This document shows positions 44,222-56,929 of a stretch of 64,000 nucleotides of DNA, one piece after another; position 1 is the stretch's first letter; each line of letters begins with the position of its first letter. A program made the translations under genes and the position numbers. Below the pieces are notes generated by a model. It was given only the letters and a program-made list of their open reading frames with translations. It had not been told where the DNA came from and searched no databases. The stretch comes from Pteria penguin (Eukaryota > Mollusca > Bivalvia > Pterioida > Pteriidae): NCBI GenBank assembly GCA_035048485.1, contig CM068590.1, positions 17,343,274 to 17,407,273 of the forward strand, given 5' to 3'.

Positions 44222-44510
44222 ACTGTAGACATCTGACAAAGCTGTATGATAAAAATCACCAAGGACATGAACCCAAAACATGATAATAGTAGAATATGCA
44301 CGGAAAAACATTACAAAAATATTCGATTGTGCTGCGATTACGATACCGGCTTAGGACGGTCAATTGAAGTAACAAACGTCATTCAATTGGTTTGGTTAAC
44401 CGCCCACTTTCCCACTTACCGCGAAAGCAGCGCAATCACAGGACACTCATTTGAAAATTTATAAATAATCCTCTTTATAAAGAACAAGGATCAACAGGCT
44501 TCAGAAACTT
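44222..44510 (-). mobile_element. Penelope-like clade I-related 3' tail
   Basis: This matches 29085-29260 and 18470-18650: 'gacatctgacaaagctgt', 'atcaccaaggacatg', 'tacgataccggcttaggacggtca', 'ttggttaaccg', 'aaagcagcgcaatc' and 'ttataaataatcctc.ttataaagaacaa'. Non-coding. Confidence 0.7.
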
Positions 44511-45259
44511 TTTTTAAATGAGCAATCGAAGATGACGTTTCATATTTTCTACTCCTGTTCCTTCATACAATAAATATCAGAGCATATATACGTTATCATT
44601 TTATGTACAAGATGCGCATTTCGACAACTTATCTCTCTTCAGTGATGCTCATGGCCAAATGATGGGGATGCTCATAATATATAAATAACAATCTAAAGAA
44701 CAGTGTTAAAACCAAAGTAAAAGTGAACCAAATATTCAGTTTAATGACAAAGCTATGCATGAAGGAGATACTTCTTCGATTTGAGAAATTAACAAAACTT
44801 CATGACTGAAAAAGTTAAGTATATATTTCACGTCAGTACATAAGCACTGAAAACTAAACCATCAGTACAAAAGCACTGTAAACTAGACTTATGATGCCCT
44901 CCTGGACTATCTGTCCACAAGTAGTGACATCGGCCTAGTGGTTATAATATATACATGTATTATAATATATATACCTTATAACAAAGCATCATCAATGTTT
45001 AAAAGCATCACTGTAGGCCCAAAGAAAGATAATTAGGGATGTCCATGTTGTTGAAGCCTTAATGCACTTATGGAGCGATGATCGTTTTCTTTTAAGGTTT
45101 TTTTTTGTGATTATAAACGCTCACATAAAATATATTTCATTTTTTTCTGTGTTCGTGATTGGCGAATTATTCTGTTTGTACAACGAATTAATATTCACGC
45201 CTGTATAACGAGGCATTTATTATAGGCAAATTCCTTGGGTAATTTCGACTATTAAAATA

Positions 45260-46343
45260 CAGTGGGGTGCAGTCCTAACATATCATTATGTTAATGTCGC
45301 GTTAACGTGAAGTTTGCTTTCCTCGTGCGCTCAGGACTGCTGAGCACACGCGCCTGCGTTAACGCAGATTTCCTCGTGAACTTAATTTCGAGACCGCGTT
45401 AACGGGCTTGACTGCTGCGTTCACGCGCTTGACTGCCGCGTGAACGTGCTTGACAGCCACGTTCGCTTGCTTACAACTTAAAACTTACATTAACATGTAC
45501 ATAGAGAAGGATTTGAAGGAGATTCGACTTATACATTTTATATTTGAATATAAGAACATATCACTGTGTGCATATAGGTTACTATTTAGAATCAGATAAA
45601 ACGTTTATGAGTTAAATTTTAAAGATATTGAATACAATTTCCGAACATTAAATATAATGAAATTTATTCTTATTTTGCGATAATAATAATAATACGAAGA
45701 AGAAGAAGAAGAAAAAAAAGAAAATTAATAACATTGATAATAAATTTAATAATAATGATGATAATCATGGTATTCATATTTTATGAAAAATAGATAATTA
45801 AAAAAAACCCAATAATAAATATATAAATAGGAATAAATACATAAATAATTCATTTTAAAAATAAACAAATAAGAAATAAATATATAATTTAATTGATTAA
45901 AATAAATTAATAAAATAGAATTATAATGTAATTATCCCAGATTCTTTATACTATAAACTGACGAAATTTTTACATAAATACTTTAGTGCATGTCTACGCC
46001 GTAATTTCCATTATCATTTTACATATGAAACCCTTAATTCGGAGTGTCATTTTAATATTACATGTAACAAATGTATATATAGCGACATTTGCAGTAATTT
46101 AATTAGATCCCTTTTATTTCCTCCATCCGTACCACTGCATAGAGAATTACAAATGAAGGCATGTGAACGCGCGACTTGACCGAGTGCACGCGGGAATAAA
46201 TCGCGTTAACGCGAATTTCCTCCGGCGTTAACGCAAGGAGCGCACGCGCGTCTGGTCGAGCAGTCCTAGCACGTGTGCTCAAGCAGTACTCGTGACCGCT
46301 TTTCGCGTTAACGTGCATGTTATATTAGGACTGCACCCATCTG
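45260..46343. mobile_element. 1.08 kb mariner-type MITE, TA-flanked, CpG-rich ends
   Basis: The left end CAGTGGGGTGCAGTCCTAA and the inverse right end CAGATGGGTGCAGTCCTAA match at about 22 of 26 bases. Both are bordered by TA (45258-45259 and 46344-46345), the target duplication of the Tc1/mariner superfamily. Ends of ~200 bp are GC-rich with six copies of GCGTTAACG-like palindromes; the ~650 bp centre is extremely A/T-rich. There is no transposase frame. The open frame at 46103-46318 is an artefact of the repeat motif. Confidence 0.75.
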
Positions 46344-46349
46344 TACATG

Positions 46350-47370
46350 TATTGTCGTATCTTAGAAACTCGTGTGTGCGTGCTATTCTACGGATAAATA
46401 ATGATTCCTTTATTTCCATAATATTACGCTCACTGTTACTATGTTCTTTTCTCATTAAATCATAAAAGGCTTTGATTATGAATCAGTCATCCAGTTTCCA
46501 CACTGAATTATGTCAGCTAACTGAAATGGGAAAAGTCAATGTTTGTGATTTATTACCGTTAATAAGAGTTTTTGTATCGAAAATTTTCATGCCAACATTA
46601 AGTATTAAGTAGACATAGGTCGTATGTATGCTAGATTTGAATACATATTCCTAGATTATAGATATATCCGTCAACCTTTAAAGTATGCAGTACAGGTAAA
46701 ATCATTTGCCTTAATAAACACCATACAGTATTTGTATATATTTACGTAATAGAATAATAGCCGTTTCATTACACATGTAGTTTTGCTGAATTAAATTGAA
46801 GATTCCTCATTCATCAAGTAGTTAAGTGCTTTCAAGTAAAATCAATAATTTTTCAACATCGATCTTACTATCTGACTAGGTAATACACACCGAATTACAT
46901 ATTCCTGAATGCACTGGACACTGAATAAGGAAGTCATGATGTATTTGTATATATGTCATTTGCCGGTGAAAATATTCATGTAGCTATCATACTAATTTTA
47001 TAGAACAGATATATGTTAAACTACCTGTGCCCTTCCAGACTGGATGTAACTGCAATAAACTGTATCGATGCTGAATTAATGGACAATTTCAGATTTCCGT
47101 CCCGGTTGTTCATTTATGACCTTGATATATCGAATGTTCCGAGGCGTGGCACTTCCGGTTTTGTAAGCACTATCAGTCACATGCTCATATTATAACAAGG
47201 AATATCTTGTTATGCTACGTAATCTTCCAAATGAACTCTATTTACAGTTTGATTTGAATCTGATAGTTGGAGAGATTCTCATTATTCAAGAACAATTTCG
47301 CGAATAGTTCATGCCAGTTCGAGCAAATCATAAAAACAAATGGTTAATACAGGAGTTTAAATTTATCCAC
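46350..47370. other. non-coding stretch
   Basis: No gene supported. It contains a partial copy of the diverged repeat seen at 51.9 and 53.9 kb ('attacatattcctgaatgcactggacactgaataaggaa', 46896-46935). Confidence 0.4.
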
Positions 47371-47373
47371 TAT

Positions 47374-48004
47374 GAAAGCTAAGAGCGCAAACATTAAATG
47401 CACATGTCTATTTCAATTTCTATTGGATTGGATATCCATACTGACTTATGCACTGCATGGTATAAAATAATATAGAATTCCACTGAATAGGATTCGACAT
47501 AGTATCAATTCATTTCGAATGTATTATGCGGTTTGACTTTTGTTTCATCATAAGTGATAATGAAAATTTTCGGTCATATATTACTAATCCTATTGTAGAT
47601 ATTATTTTTTCACTTTAGACAATAATCAAAGTAAAATAAAAGATCGAAAGACTTTACTTATAAACTGAAGATAAACTCCATGGGGCATGCCACCTGCAAA
47701 GTCACTTGTCTTGATCACCTTAGCGTTTGATAATGAAAACCACTGAAAAGACATTGTCCAATAGCTATTTTTTTCATTTCACCCTTTCCACTTTAAATTA
47801 ACTTGTACTGTAATTCTAATCAGCAAAAGTTACAGCTATTTTCTTCATCTCTGAATTTCCCCTCCCTTCCTGGTAAAAGGAATCCTATTCAGTGGAATTC
47901 TCTATTATTTTATACCATGCAGTGCATAAGTCAGTATGGATATCCAATCCAATAGAAAAAATTGAAATAGACATGTGCATTTAATGTTTGCGCTCTTAGC
48001 TTTC
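47374..48004. repeat. inverted duplication, arms of ~122 bp with ~385 bp spacer
   Basis: The left arm 47374-47495 and the right arm 47880-48004 are near-perfect reverse complements, apart from a three-base length difference in a T run and about one substitution. Arm words include 'gaaagctaagagcgcaaac', 'ggattggatatccatactg' and 'ttccactgaataggattc'. The open frame at 47905-48123 runs across an arm and is not a gene. Confidence 0.9.
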
Positions 48005-48009
48005 AAACA

Positions 48010-49050
48010 TATAATCATGGCGTGGTCAGACTTTGAAGATAAACACGAATTTTGAATGGTAGAAGCGTTAGATTCAACTAAACTTACTACAGACAAGCAA
48101 TAATCGCACAGGGGAAATCTCATTTAAAAGAATAATGAAATCGAATAGATTTTTGACCACTATACATACTTTACTAGTGTCAAAATCTTTTATAATGACT
48201 GATCATATGATAATTGTTAAATGAACAAAAGATGAAAATAAGGTAAAAGGATTAGTAAAACACCCCCAGCCCGCTTAACATTACCAACTTATTTTACCTT
48301 GATAGTAACTATGCTTAATATTATCTATTATATGAAGCTTTTATTGTGATGAAACTATGTTATATTTACAATGATATAAGGGAATACGCAAGAAATATAT
48401 TAAAACTCCATTTTTATGTTTAATTTCGAAATTACCAATATACAACAAAAGTTTACTTTGGTATGAACTTTAAGGGGTTACAACTGCAAGAAATGAAGAT
48501 TGGTTCATAGTATTTATGTAGACATACAAAAAGAAGAAGCCTGCTGCACCCTTTTTAAAATTTGACTTTTAATTATGTGGAGCAATGCCAATGGCAAGTG
48601 GCAGAAATTCAATCTATACACCCTCCAAACATGTTTCAGTAAAATGTGCGGTAAAGGACAATCATTGCACTTTTTTTATGTTACTTCAAATGTGAAATGT
48701 ACAACATGGACCATTTCGGACAAATTACTTCACTGATGTTAAAGATAAAGAAAGCATAAAACTAAAAGATAATCCGATAGAGAATAATGACTAACAAGCA
48801 TATTCTAATTTCGTTAAGTATATGTTGCAAGGCAAGGTTAAGGCAACCCACTCACACCCTCTCCGTTTTAAATTACCTTGTACTGCAATTTTAATCAGCA
48901 ATAAGTTACATCATATCCTTCATTTATGTATCCCTCCTCCCGCCTTTTTTTTTTTTTTTTTTTTGCCTCTATACTTTATTAAGTAAAGCCAATTGATACA
49001 CGTATTCTGCTATGTATATGCTATTGAAAAATATTATAATTTAAAAACAC
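48010..49050. other. non-coding stretch
   Basis: No gene supported. A poly-T run of about 20 lies at 48944-48964. Confidence 0.4.
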
Positions 49051-49059
49051 ACAAGCACT

Positions 49060-49460
49060 AAGTCATTTAAATATGTATGTCAATCGTCAGTGGAAAATAT
49101 CAGTAGCTATTAATAGATTGAAAAGAACCACTAATGATCATAGGTATTTTTCAAATGTTTATATGTCTACAATGAAAGCAGCTTTTTCTACTGAATACCA
49201 GACGTCCACATTCATTTGTAAGTAAAATATTTTATTAGCATACTTGTTTGTAATAGATATTTTCAAATTATTTCCGTCAAACTTAAAAATGAAAATGCAT
49301 TTATAACGATTCCAGTGCAAAAAGATACTAACCTATGATTTCCTACATCTTCATCATTCAACATCTGCAAATGTTTATGTCACAGAAAAAAGAATGGAAG
49401 CTTTACTTCATGAGAGATTGTAACATAAATGCAATGTGGAATATTCGAATTTACTCAAGC
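49060..49460 (+). repeat. local duplication, copy 2 (partner 43740-44170)
   Basis: The downstream partner of the direct duplication described at 43740. It diverges by substitutions and small indels, including loss of part of the 'tcaacctacatgtgtaaactg' region. Confidence 0.7.
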
Positions 49461-49562
49461 ATTTCACTCTTTAACAATTATATAAACGACAAAGAAACTT
49501 GTTTCAAATGAGCAATCGAAGATGACGATTCAAATATTCTACTCCGCATTTATATTAAATTT

Positions 49563-49810
49563 GGGGGCCAGATAGCACAGTCGGTAGCGCGCTCGCTTCT
49601 CGCCAATGCGACCAGGGTTCGATTCCTGGTGTGGTAAGTGTGATAGTGAGGCTGTCACCAACCTGGCCTCGTGGGTTTTCTCCGAGTACTCCGGTTTCCT
49701 CCAACACAAACGACACCTTTACGCCAAGATCCGTGTCAACGAGCAAGATTTATATAGCTTGTTACCTTGTTTCTTAATCGTTTTAAAATAAATAAAGTTT
49801 AAATTTAAAT
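49563..49810 (+). mobile_element. tRNA-headed SINE, family C
   Basis: The head 'ggccagatagcacagtcgg', then 'tagcgcgctcgcttctcg' (A-box region) and 'agggttcgattcctgg' (B box) closely resembles a tRNA. It is followed by a body 'gtgggttttctccgagtac', then 'tccggtttcctccaacac', and an A/T-rich tail with 'aaataaataaagttt'. The intact B box and the tail identify a pol III-driven retroposon rather than a functional tRNA, because the acceptor stem partner is absent. Confidence 0.85.
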
Positions 49811-50192
49811 TAAATTTTACCGGTGTTCATGATGAAGCTTTTCTACACTTATGAAGCGATGGCCATTATCTTTGTAATATTTTTATGATAATAGGCACTA
49901 ACTAAAAATATAATTCAATTTTACTGTGTTCATGATTGGCCAATTATTCAATTTCTACAACAATTTAATATTCATCTCTATATAGCGAGACATTTTTATA
50001 GACAAATATATATGTATGTTAAAATCTCTTGTGTGCATGCTCTACAAGCTTATGATGTGAAGCTCACTTAATCTAGGGACAAGAAATGCTTCCTTTATTT
50101 CCCTAATATTACGCTCACTCTCACTGTATTCTCCCCTCATTAAATCCCTCTTATTATGAAGCAGTCAGGTGTTTTGTTTGTTTTGTTTTGTT

Positions 50193-50285
50193 AAGTTTTT
50201 TTTTTTTTTTGGGCGGGGGGGGGGTTTGTTTTTTTATTTATTTATTTATTTTTATTTTTTTTTTTTTTTTTTTTTGTTTTTGTTT

Positions 50286-50357
<72 letters not shown>

Positions 50358-50370
50358 CTTTTTTTTTTTT
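50193..50370 (+). repeat. long T-rich homopolymer tract
   Basis: Almost continuous T with a short G island (50211-50224) and a TTTA stretch. Phe-rich frames over it are artefacts. It could be a degenerate poly(A) tail on the minus strand, or simple sequence. Confidence 0.9.
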
Positions 50371-51204
50371 GGAAGAGAAGGTGGAGGAGGGCAATTCACA
50401 TTCTTAGCAATAAACAATAACCATTGTATAATGAATACAGTCTATTCTTGGCTTAGGGAGGTTCAAAACAAAAAGTAAAAATGTTGTCCTTTTCTTTCAT
50501 AGGCATGGCGAAAAACACGGTATATAATTAAGAATTGCTGCATGCTTCAATGATGTGCATTGGGAGTAGGGAATGGCGAAAAAAATATGTAAACCACATT
50601 ATATTGTCCGTTTTGTCTATTTTGTTCCACAATGAGTCCTTGGCCTCTATTTATAAAATATGATACAAGGGGGTAGCTATGATAATGAAAAAAGCAACAC
50701 TTTAAATCTTTGTGATTTGTTTTTATGAATGAAAAGCAAAAATCATGTTAATTGTAATGTTTATTCAGAATCGGCGTTTCTTAGTTTGATCTACAAACGA
50801 AAATAAACGTAAACAAGAAATATATGTCAAGTGAGGACATTTTGATAAAGATAGAACGGGCCTCCTGGTATGCGACATTAACGCGACGTACTTTTTAGTC
50901 ACGTGATAGGAAATTGCTACTTTTGTGCAGTTTTAAATTTCGTAGTACCTTCATTTAAGATAAACGTAGTTGGCATGTAAATATTTCTAAATAGATTTCA
51001 TAAGTAATTTCAAGGGACCAGGTTTAAGTATCTGTATTTTCAGTCCTATATATGAAATTGATATACTCCTAATACACAGCAACCCGACTGGATTCCGGAT
51101 GTGTCTGTACCGATGTGGCTAATTATGGGTGTGTCATTGTATGTTTATCATCTAGTGTCCATCACAGGCCTTTCTAGCACCCTGACACATACAAATCACC
51201 GTGT

Positions 51205-51620
51205 CGCCCTATAGCTTATGAGGCAATAGAATACCGTGATTAGGCATCAGTTTCTTGCAAATTGTTACTGACGCCTAGACAAGGAAGGGGGGGGGGGGGC
51301 GGGGTTTCCATTCCTATAAATTAATTCTACCAAATAAAAAATCCCGATGTCGCCCAGCAGCCTGTGTGGCAATAGAATAAAGTGATTAGTCGTCAGATTT
51401 CGCAAATTTTACTGACGCCTAAGCAATGGAAGGGGGAGGGGGCGTTCCTATAAATCCATTCTACCTTGACAAATAAAAAATCCCGGTGTCGCCCAACAGC
51501 CTGTGTGGCAATAGAATAAAGTGATTAGTCATCAGGGTTTTTTTTGCAAATTGTACTGACATCTAAGCAAAGGAAAGGGGGGGGGGGATTTCGTTCGTTT
51601 AAATACATTCTACTTTGACT
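51205..51620 (+). repeat. ~135 bp tandem repeat, three copies
   Basis: Units start at about 51207 ('tcgccctatagc'), 51350 ('tcgcccagcagc') and 51489 ('tcgcccaacagc'). Each contains 'ggcaatagaata..gtgattag.c.tcag', 'tactgac..cta', a variable G run and 'attctac...aaataaaaaatccc.gtg'. The two later copies are closest to each other. Confidence 0.85.
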
Positions 51621-54585
51621 TATGTGGCATAAGAAGTCGTATGACAACTACCTCTAGAATACCATAATCAGTAATCTTAGTCCTTTGTCGGATATTGAAT
51701 GCTGACTTTCAGTTAATCTCGAATTAGAATATTTACGAAGGGTTAAATCAAATCGAGGTACGTACATGGTTGTACAACGATTTTCATCACGATTCCAAGT
51801 AACCTACCAACAATGTAAGTAATATATACTGAAATACATATTTTTGAATCCACTGGCCAGTGAATAATCCAAAACAATCTATTTATATGCGTATATATTT
51901 CAAGGGAATTTCCGCTTACCATATATAGATTGAAAATAACCACTCATGGCATTCGGGGATTTTCAATAACTATATTTCATTCACTATTAGTTATGAATTG
52001 TGCTGAAAACGCAATGTCATTATTAAAGTTGACCTCTCAACATTAAAAGCCAAGGTGTTCGGATATTTTTTTCCAAATATATGGTCCGTGGTGAGGAATT
52101 AGACAGTTGTTATTTGCGGAAAGCATAGTATTACCTGAATATCGTAAGTTTTCAAATTACCTAGATCTCATTTGCCTTTTTTATATTTGCATGGAGAGTA
52201 TGAGGTTCGTTGCAAGTACCTGAACACATGATACTATTTGTATATTAGGATATATGGCATACCTTATCATATTACAGAATCTTAATAACTAGCAACAAAT
52301 TATTTGTTCTTTCAACTTTTGTTCATTTATATAAACCACGGCTGGGTGCTAGAACTTTTCATGGCGAAATACACATGACGTAATAATATCATGTGGTCTA
52401 TTGTTCTTACTAACTTTGTATTATGTGGTACATCAAAATAAGAAATAAATTAAATGTGTAAAGATAATTACACGTACTGTTTCCGACTCCATGTTGTCTA
52501 TGTCGTGTCCTCCATCAAATGTGACGGTTGCATGACTAAGCTTGTTTCATTAATACTGTTGGCGAAAGCTCTCTTCGCGCAGTTTGGTCTGACGCTCGTT
52601 TAATAGTCCTAAAGTATACGGGAGCAAGGTAGACCTAGATCGAATAAATGTAAAGAAATTATGTCAGCAGCTGAGACACATGGGCAGTGGTTAAAAGTAA
52701 ACAACGAAGAAGTACCGAAGGGTTAACAATATCTCAGCATTAAATATTAAATCTGAATTCAAAAGATAACAAATATCTCAAAGTATTTAGTCCAAAGGAA
52801 TGCTTTGAATGCATACCTTCAGTGCGACCATTACATGTACACATCGATAAATAATAAAGTGTTTTGTAAGGAATACATAAACGTACGATGGTTCGAAATG
52901 GCTTTCAATATGTTTTCTTCAGGTCAAAATGAGATTTTGATATATCTTCAGCTGAAGAACGGTCTTTTATTCCTCCATATCTCAGTAGTGTATCTCCATA
53001 GGATTGAAACATTGCACAATTTCTATGTTAGGATGGATTAATATTTCGGTTCAAAACTCCTTAGATATTAATATTTAATATATTCTTCGATGTTACTGGT
53101 TACTGAATAAGAACAAACTTCAAATGTACAATACAGACATATGATCGATGAATACCACTCTTCAGTGGAAATTATCACGAAGCTATTTATAGATTGAAAA
53201 TAACCACTTAGTAAAGTCGGGGATTTTAAATATGTACATTATTAAGTAACTCATTATATATATATCTTATCGAATACATGTAAGTTGATATAATTGTGTC
53301 TCTCCTGACTGAGTGTTACTGTAGTTTTCCTGAATTAATTGAGCATACCTATATGAAATATTTTTCTTTTTTCAAGTAATATTCATATCCCCTCAAAAAT
53401 AATTAAGCCTCCCCCCACCCCAAAAAAAAAAAATAAATAAATATTTGCATTAAATACATATACACATCGATAAAGAATAAGAAATTCTTTCCGAATAGTT
53501 TGACAATTTTTTACTTACTCTGTATATAGTTGAATAAAGTAGGCAGATCTCCCATATCATTCCATATCATATTTAAATCGTACTGATACTTCAGTTGTGA
53601 ATTGTATTAATTAAATACCTATCATTCAAAACATGCATGTATGCAGCAAGGCAGCATAATTATTTACTGCTTTCTTATAGGCAAGTTATACTATTTGTGA
53701 AAAGATATTCTTTTCACAGTTGTACAGTGATAAATGAACTTTTCAGAAAGTCCTATTTGTAATATCAGATATTAAAATATTTACAGATATCAGAAACTGT
53801 AATGGCTTAGATCGACAGGATCTGGCAGACAACTCCAAGGTATCATGTTTTATGCATTCTCACTGAGACAAGAAGATAAATATTCTCCCGTAATTTGTGA
53901 AATTCTAAATTTCTACCATTTAAAGTAATGCGAATTGAAGAACATAACATATTCTTGAATCTGCTGTCCACTAAATAAGAACATTATAATACAGATTTAC
54001 TCAAAACGAATATATTACTATATACTATTATACAGGCCATGCACGAGTGGGAATTTTCACGTAGCTATTTTTAGACTGAAAATAACCAGTAAGGATAGTT
54101 GAGGATTTTCAATGACTATATTATTTTCCCTATCAGTTATCGTTTGCGCTGAAAACCTCATGTCAACGTAAATATATAAGTAGAAATACTTTATTTTTGT
54201 ACTTTAATATACATTATAATCTTTTATGCTCTTGAATATTAAAACTTATGTATTTATAATGCATTAAGTTAAACAGCTGTTTTCTATGTCAGCAAAATTT
54301 AATATCTGTAAACGTTCGTGTTTTAGAATAATCGCGATTAAACTCTACTTCTGCCTTCTTTTTATCACAGATTTTAATATAAATGCACTGTATCTGTGCT
54401 GAATTATTATTTCATAATATTTTTATCTATATATTTAGTTCGTTATTTATATCTCAGCATTAGATATTTATCTAAATTGCATGCAAAAATTACAAATATC
54501 TAAAAGTATTTAATCCAAAAGAATGTTTTAATCAATATCGAATAAGTACTAAACCGTTAATCATTCTCAAGGACAGATACAAAAT
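51620..54585. other. non-coding, with diverged ~100 bp repeats
   Basis: Copies of a 'ttatagattgaaaataacca' segment lie near 51920, 53185 and 54065. A tail-like phrase 'gaagtaccgaagggttaacaatatctc' occurs at 52706-52732. No gene supported. Confidence 0.4.
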
Positions 54586-54589
54586 CGTG

Positions 54590-55690
54590 CAAGTTTCAAA
54601 AAGTAACTGTTGTGAACTCCGAAATACTGAAAAATTCCGAGGTGAGACCAGGTGCTCGGGAAGAGTAAGCGTCTCCTGTTTGCATGCATCACCGGTCACA
54701 GCACTTCTTAAGAAACATGTTAAAATCAAGAGTTTTGGTTTCCTGATTGTACATACGAAAGTACAAAACTGGTGTATATACAAAGTCATATTTGGTGTTC
54801 ACTGAACAGGTCATTTAGTGGCATTCCAGAATATTATCAATCATTCTAGAAAGAGGCACATCATATTTTCGTACAAGATCCCCATAGCGACCGTAGAACT
54901 TCCTTAGTGACGATTTCAGACGTTCTTTAACATATACCTGCATGAGAAACTTAGTGGCCAGTCGTTTGGCCCTTGGAATAAAACCGTCGTATAGAGAACA
55001 GGCTCTTGCGTACTTTATAAGTTGAGATATAAAAACTCCATAGGCAGGTGAGGACGGGATATTGATGCAAAGAAACAGAAAGTTAGTTATTAGGAACTTA
55101 AAATCGTCACATTTGAGAGGTGTTCAAATGACCATTATTGTCGAAAGTTAAACATATATCCCGATACGAAGCGGAATTATTGCTCTCGGTTGTCTCTTTT
55201 ATCTCAAGTTCAAGGGGATAAATTTCATGTATGTAATCCTTAAAGGTTGGATTATTGATGGACAATACTTCGTTTATATATCTATACGTAGATGCAAGGC
55301 TTTTTCTGCCTGTGGAGAGCATGTTTTGAATAAATTCTGCCTCATACAAATATAAGAAACTGTCAGCAAGAAGAGGGGCGCAGTCAGTTCCCATAGGAAT
55401 GCCAATGATTTGCTGAAAAATGTTCCCTCCAAACACCACGAAAATATTGTCTATTAAAAATTCCACCATTTTGATGATTTGATCTTCGGTATACTTGTGT
55501 TTTGCATCAGAGTGTTCTTTTACAAAATATGTATCTTCCCGCCCAATGACAAGATATTTATATCTACGATTTCCAGTTTTATGGAAAAAGAATTTCGAAT
55601 AAGTGTAGCAAGTCTGTATTTTTTTTTTTTTTTTTTAGCTTTTGATTCGGAATTGTAGTGTAGAGCGTGGAGAAGTCAAAAGTTTTGATA
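54590..55690 (-). mobile_element. Penelope-like element, clade II relic with 3' tail
   Basis: The minus strand encodes FDFSTLYTTIP near 55680. After frame damage around a T run it continues with FLIDNIFVVFGG, GIPMGTDCAPLLAD (Asn to Asp), YRYINEVLSINNP (catalytic YIDD changed to YINE) and SYRDICLTF. Downstream pieces read SSPAYGVFISQL and SLRKFYGRYGDL up to about 54800. The tail 54590-54720 has the CAGGAG-N7-CTTC...GAGCACCTGGTCTCACC motif. Catalytic substitutions show it is dead. Confidence 0.75.
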
Positions 55691-55699
55691 CATTTCTTC

Positions 55700-56130
55700 C
55701 GCATAAACATATCCCCTTAATGAATAATTTTATAAGAATACAAATAAAAGGTCCACGTAGTAATAGAACTTCGATATAACGTTGTAAAATGTATTGTTAG
55801 ATTTTAATTAGGATAAGTTATTCATATTTCGGGTAACAAAACTCCCGAGAGATATAATTTTAATCTAAAGATGCCCATTATTGTATATTCCAACATGCGT
55901 CAAACTTGTAAATTTCATAAGTATGTTTTCCCATTTGTACTTGGCTAACGGCGCAGATGATCCAAATTCGGATTCCCTACTAGTGTCAATATGTTTTAAA
56001 AATTCATTTCTTCCTCCTTTAGTTAACAAAAGTGTTGAAAGCAATATAAAACATCAATCAAACAACATGGACAACAAGAATCAAACAACAAAACCTTTCT
56101 TCGTTACGCATATTTTTCCTTGATTCAAAC
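55700..56130. other. non-coding stretch
   Basis: An 80-codon plus-strand frame (55881-56123) has no recognisable features. Probably chance. Confidence 0.35.
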
Positions 56131-56132
56131 AT

Positions 56133-56135
<3 letters not shown>

Positions 56136-56190
<55 letters not shown>

Positions 56191-56206
56191 TGTGTTTCTC
56201 TCTCAG
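56136..56206 (+). repeat. (TC)n(TG)n microsatellite
   Basis: A TC run to about 56174, then GT repeats, then TC again. Simple sequence. Confidence 0.9.
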
Positions 56207-56754
56207 TTTGTTATGCGAATAGGAGTATAAATTTTTCAATGTATTGGTTACCGAATAATACCATACATTAGATATGCACTTACAGCATATGAATTTATAT
56301 ATAGCACAAGTCAGTGGAAATTATCACGGGGTTATTTATAGATTGAATATAACCATACGCGTTAGTCGGGGATTTTAAATACGTAAAGTATGTATTATCA
56401 AGTAGCTCTTGATACTTATCGAATAGAAGTCTGTTAATCAAACTGTGCGTTTCCTGAATGATAGTAACACCACAACAATGAGCTGTTTTCAAGCTAAACC
56501 TAATAGTAGAGTCTTTGTATGAAGAACCAGTCTTTTAGAAAACCATGCACAATCTTAAGATTAGTACAAACGGATTGTCAGATATATATTTTTCATGTTT
56601 ATTTTGTTCATCTACGTTTCCGACGCTGGAATTTCAGACAGGCAGCATTTCTTGCCTTGAATGGGAAATTTGATTTCGTGTTCCTGTCTCCTTCGTATGT
56701 TCAAGCGTGTATATTTATGTATTTGCCTCCTCGATTTGAAAGGTTTTTGCAGGT

Positions 56755-56925
56755 TTTAATGCAACCAGGGAACGATTACTCCTCCCGGGCACCTGGTCTC
56801 ACCTCGATTTTATTGGGGTTGGCATTTGTCCGAATATGACACTAAACACGATATTATTCCCTTTATTCCATGGACTATGAGCTATGGTTTACCCTTCGGT
56901 ACTTCTTCGTTTTTTACTTTATGAT
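56755..56925 (+). mobile_element. Penelope-like 3' tail (plus strand)
   Basis: It reads 'ttactcctcccgggcacc', then 'tggtctcacctcgatttta', 'atttgtccgaatatgacactaaacacgatattattc' and 'ggtttacccttcggtacttcttcg'. This is the inverse of the tails at 22280, 40380 and 37180. Non-coding. Confidence 0.7.
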
Positions 56926-56929
56926 CTAT

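Noticed and set aside
46103..46318. 71-codon Ala/Arg-rich open frame
   Set aside because: It lies in the CpG-rich end of the mariner-type MITE, and its composition reflects the GCGTTAACG repeats.
49564..49640. Possible tRNA gene
   Set aside because: It has good A and B boxes, but the 3' half runs into a SINE body and A-rich tail with no closing acceptor stem.
50169..50478. Phe-rich open frames
   Set aside because: They come from the T homopolymer tract.
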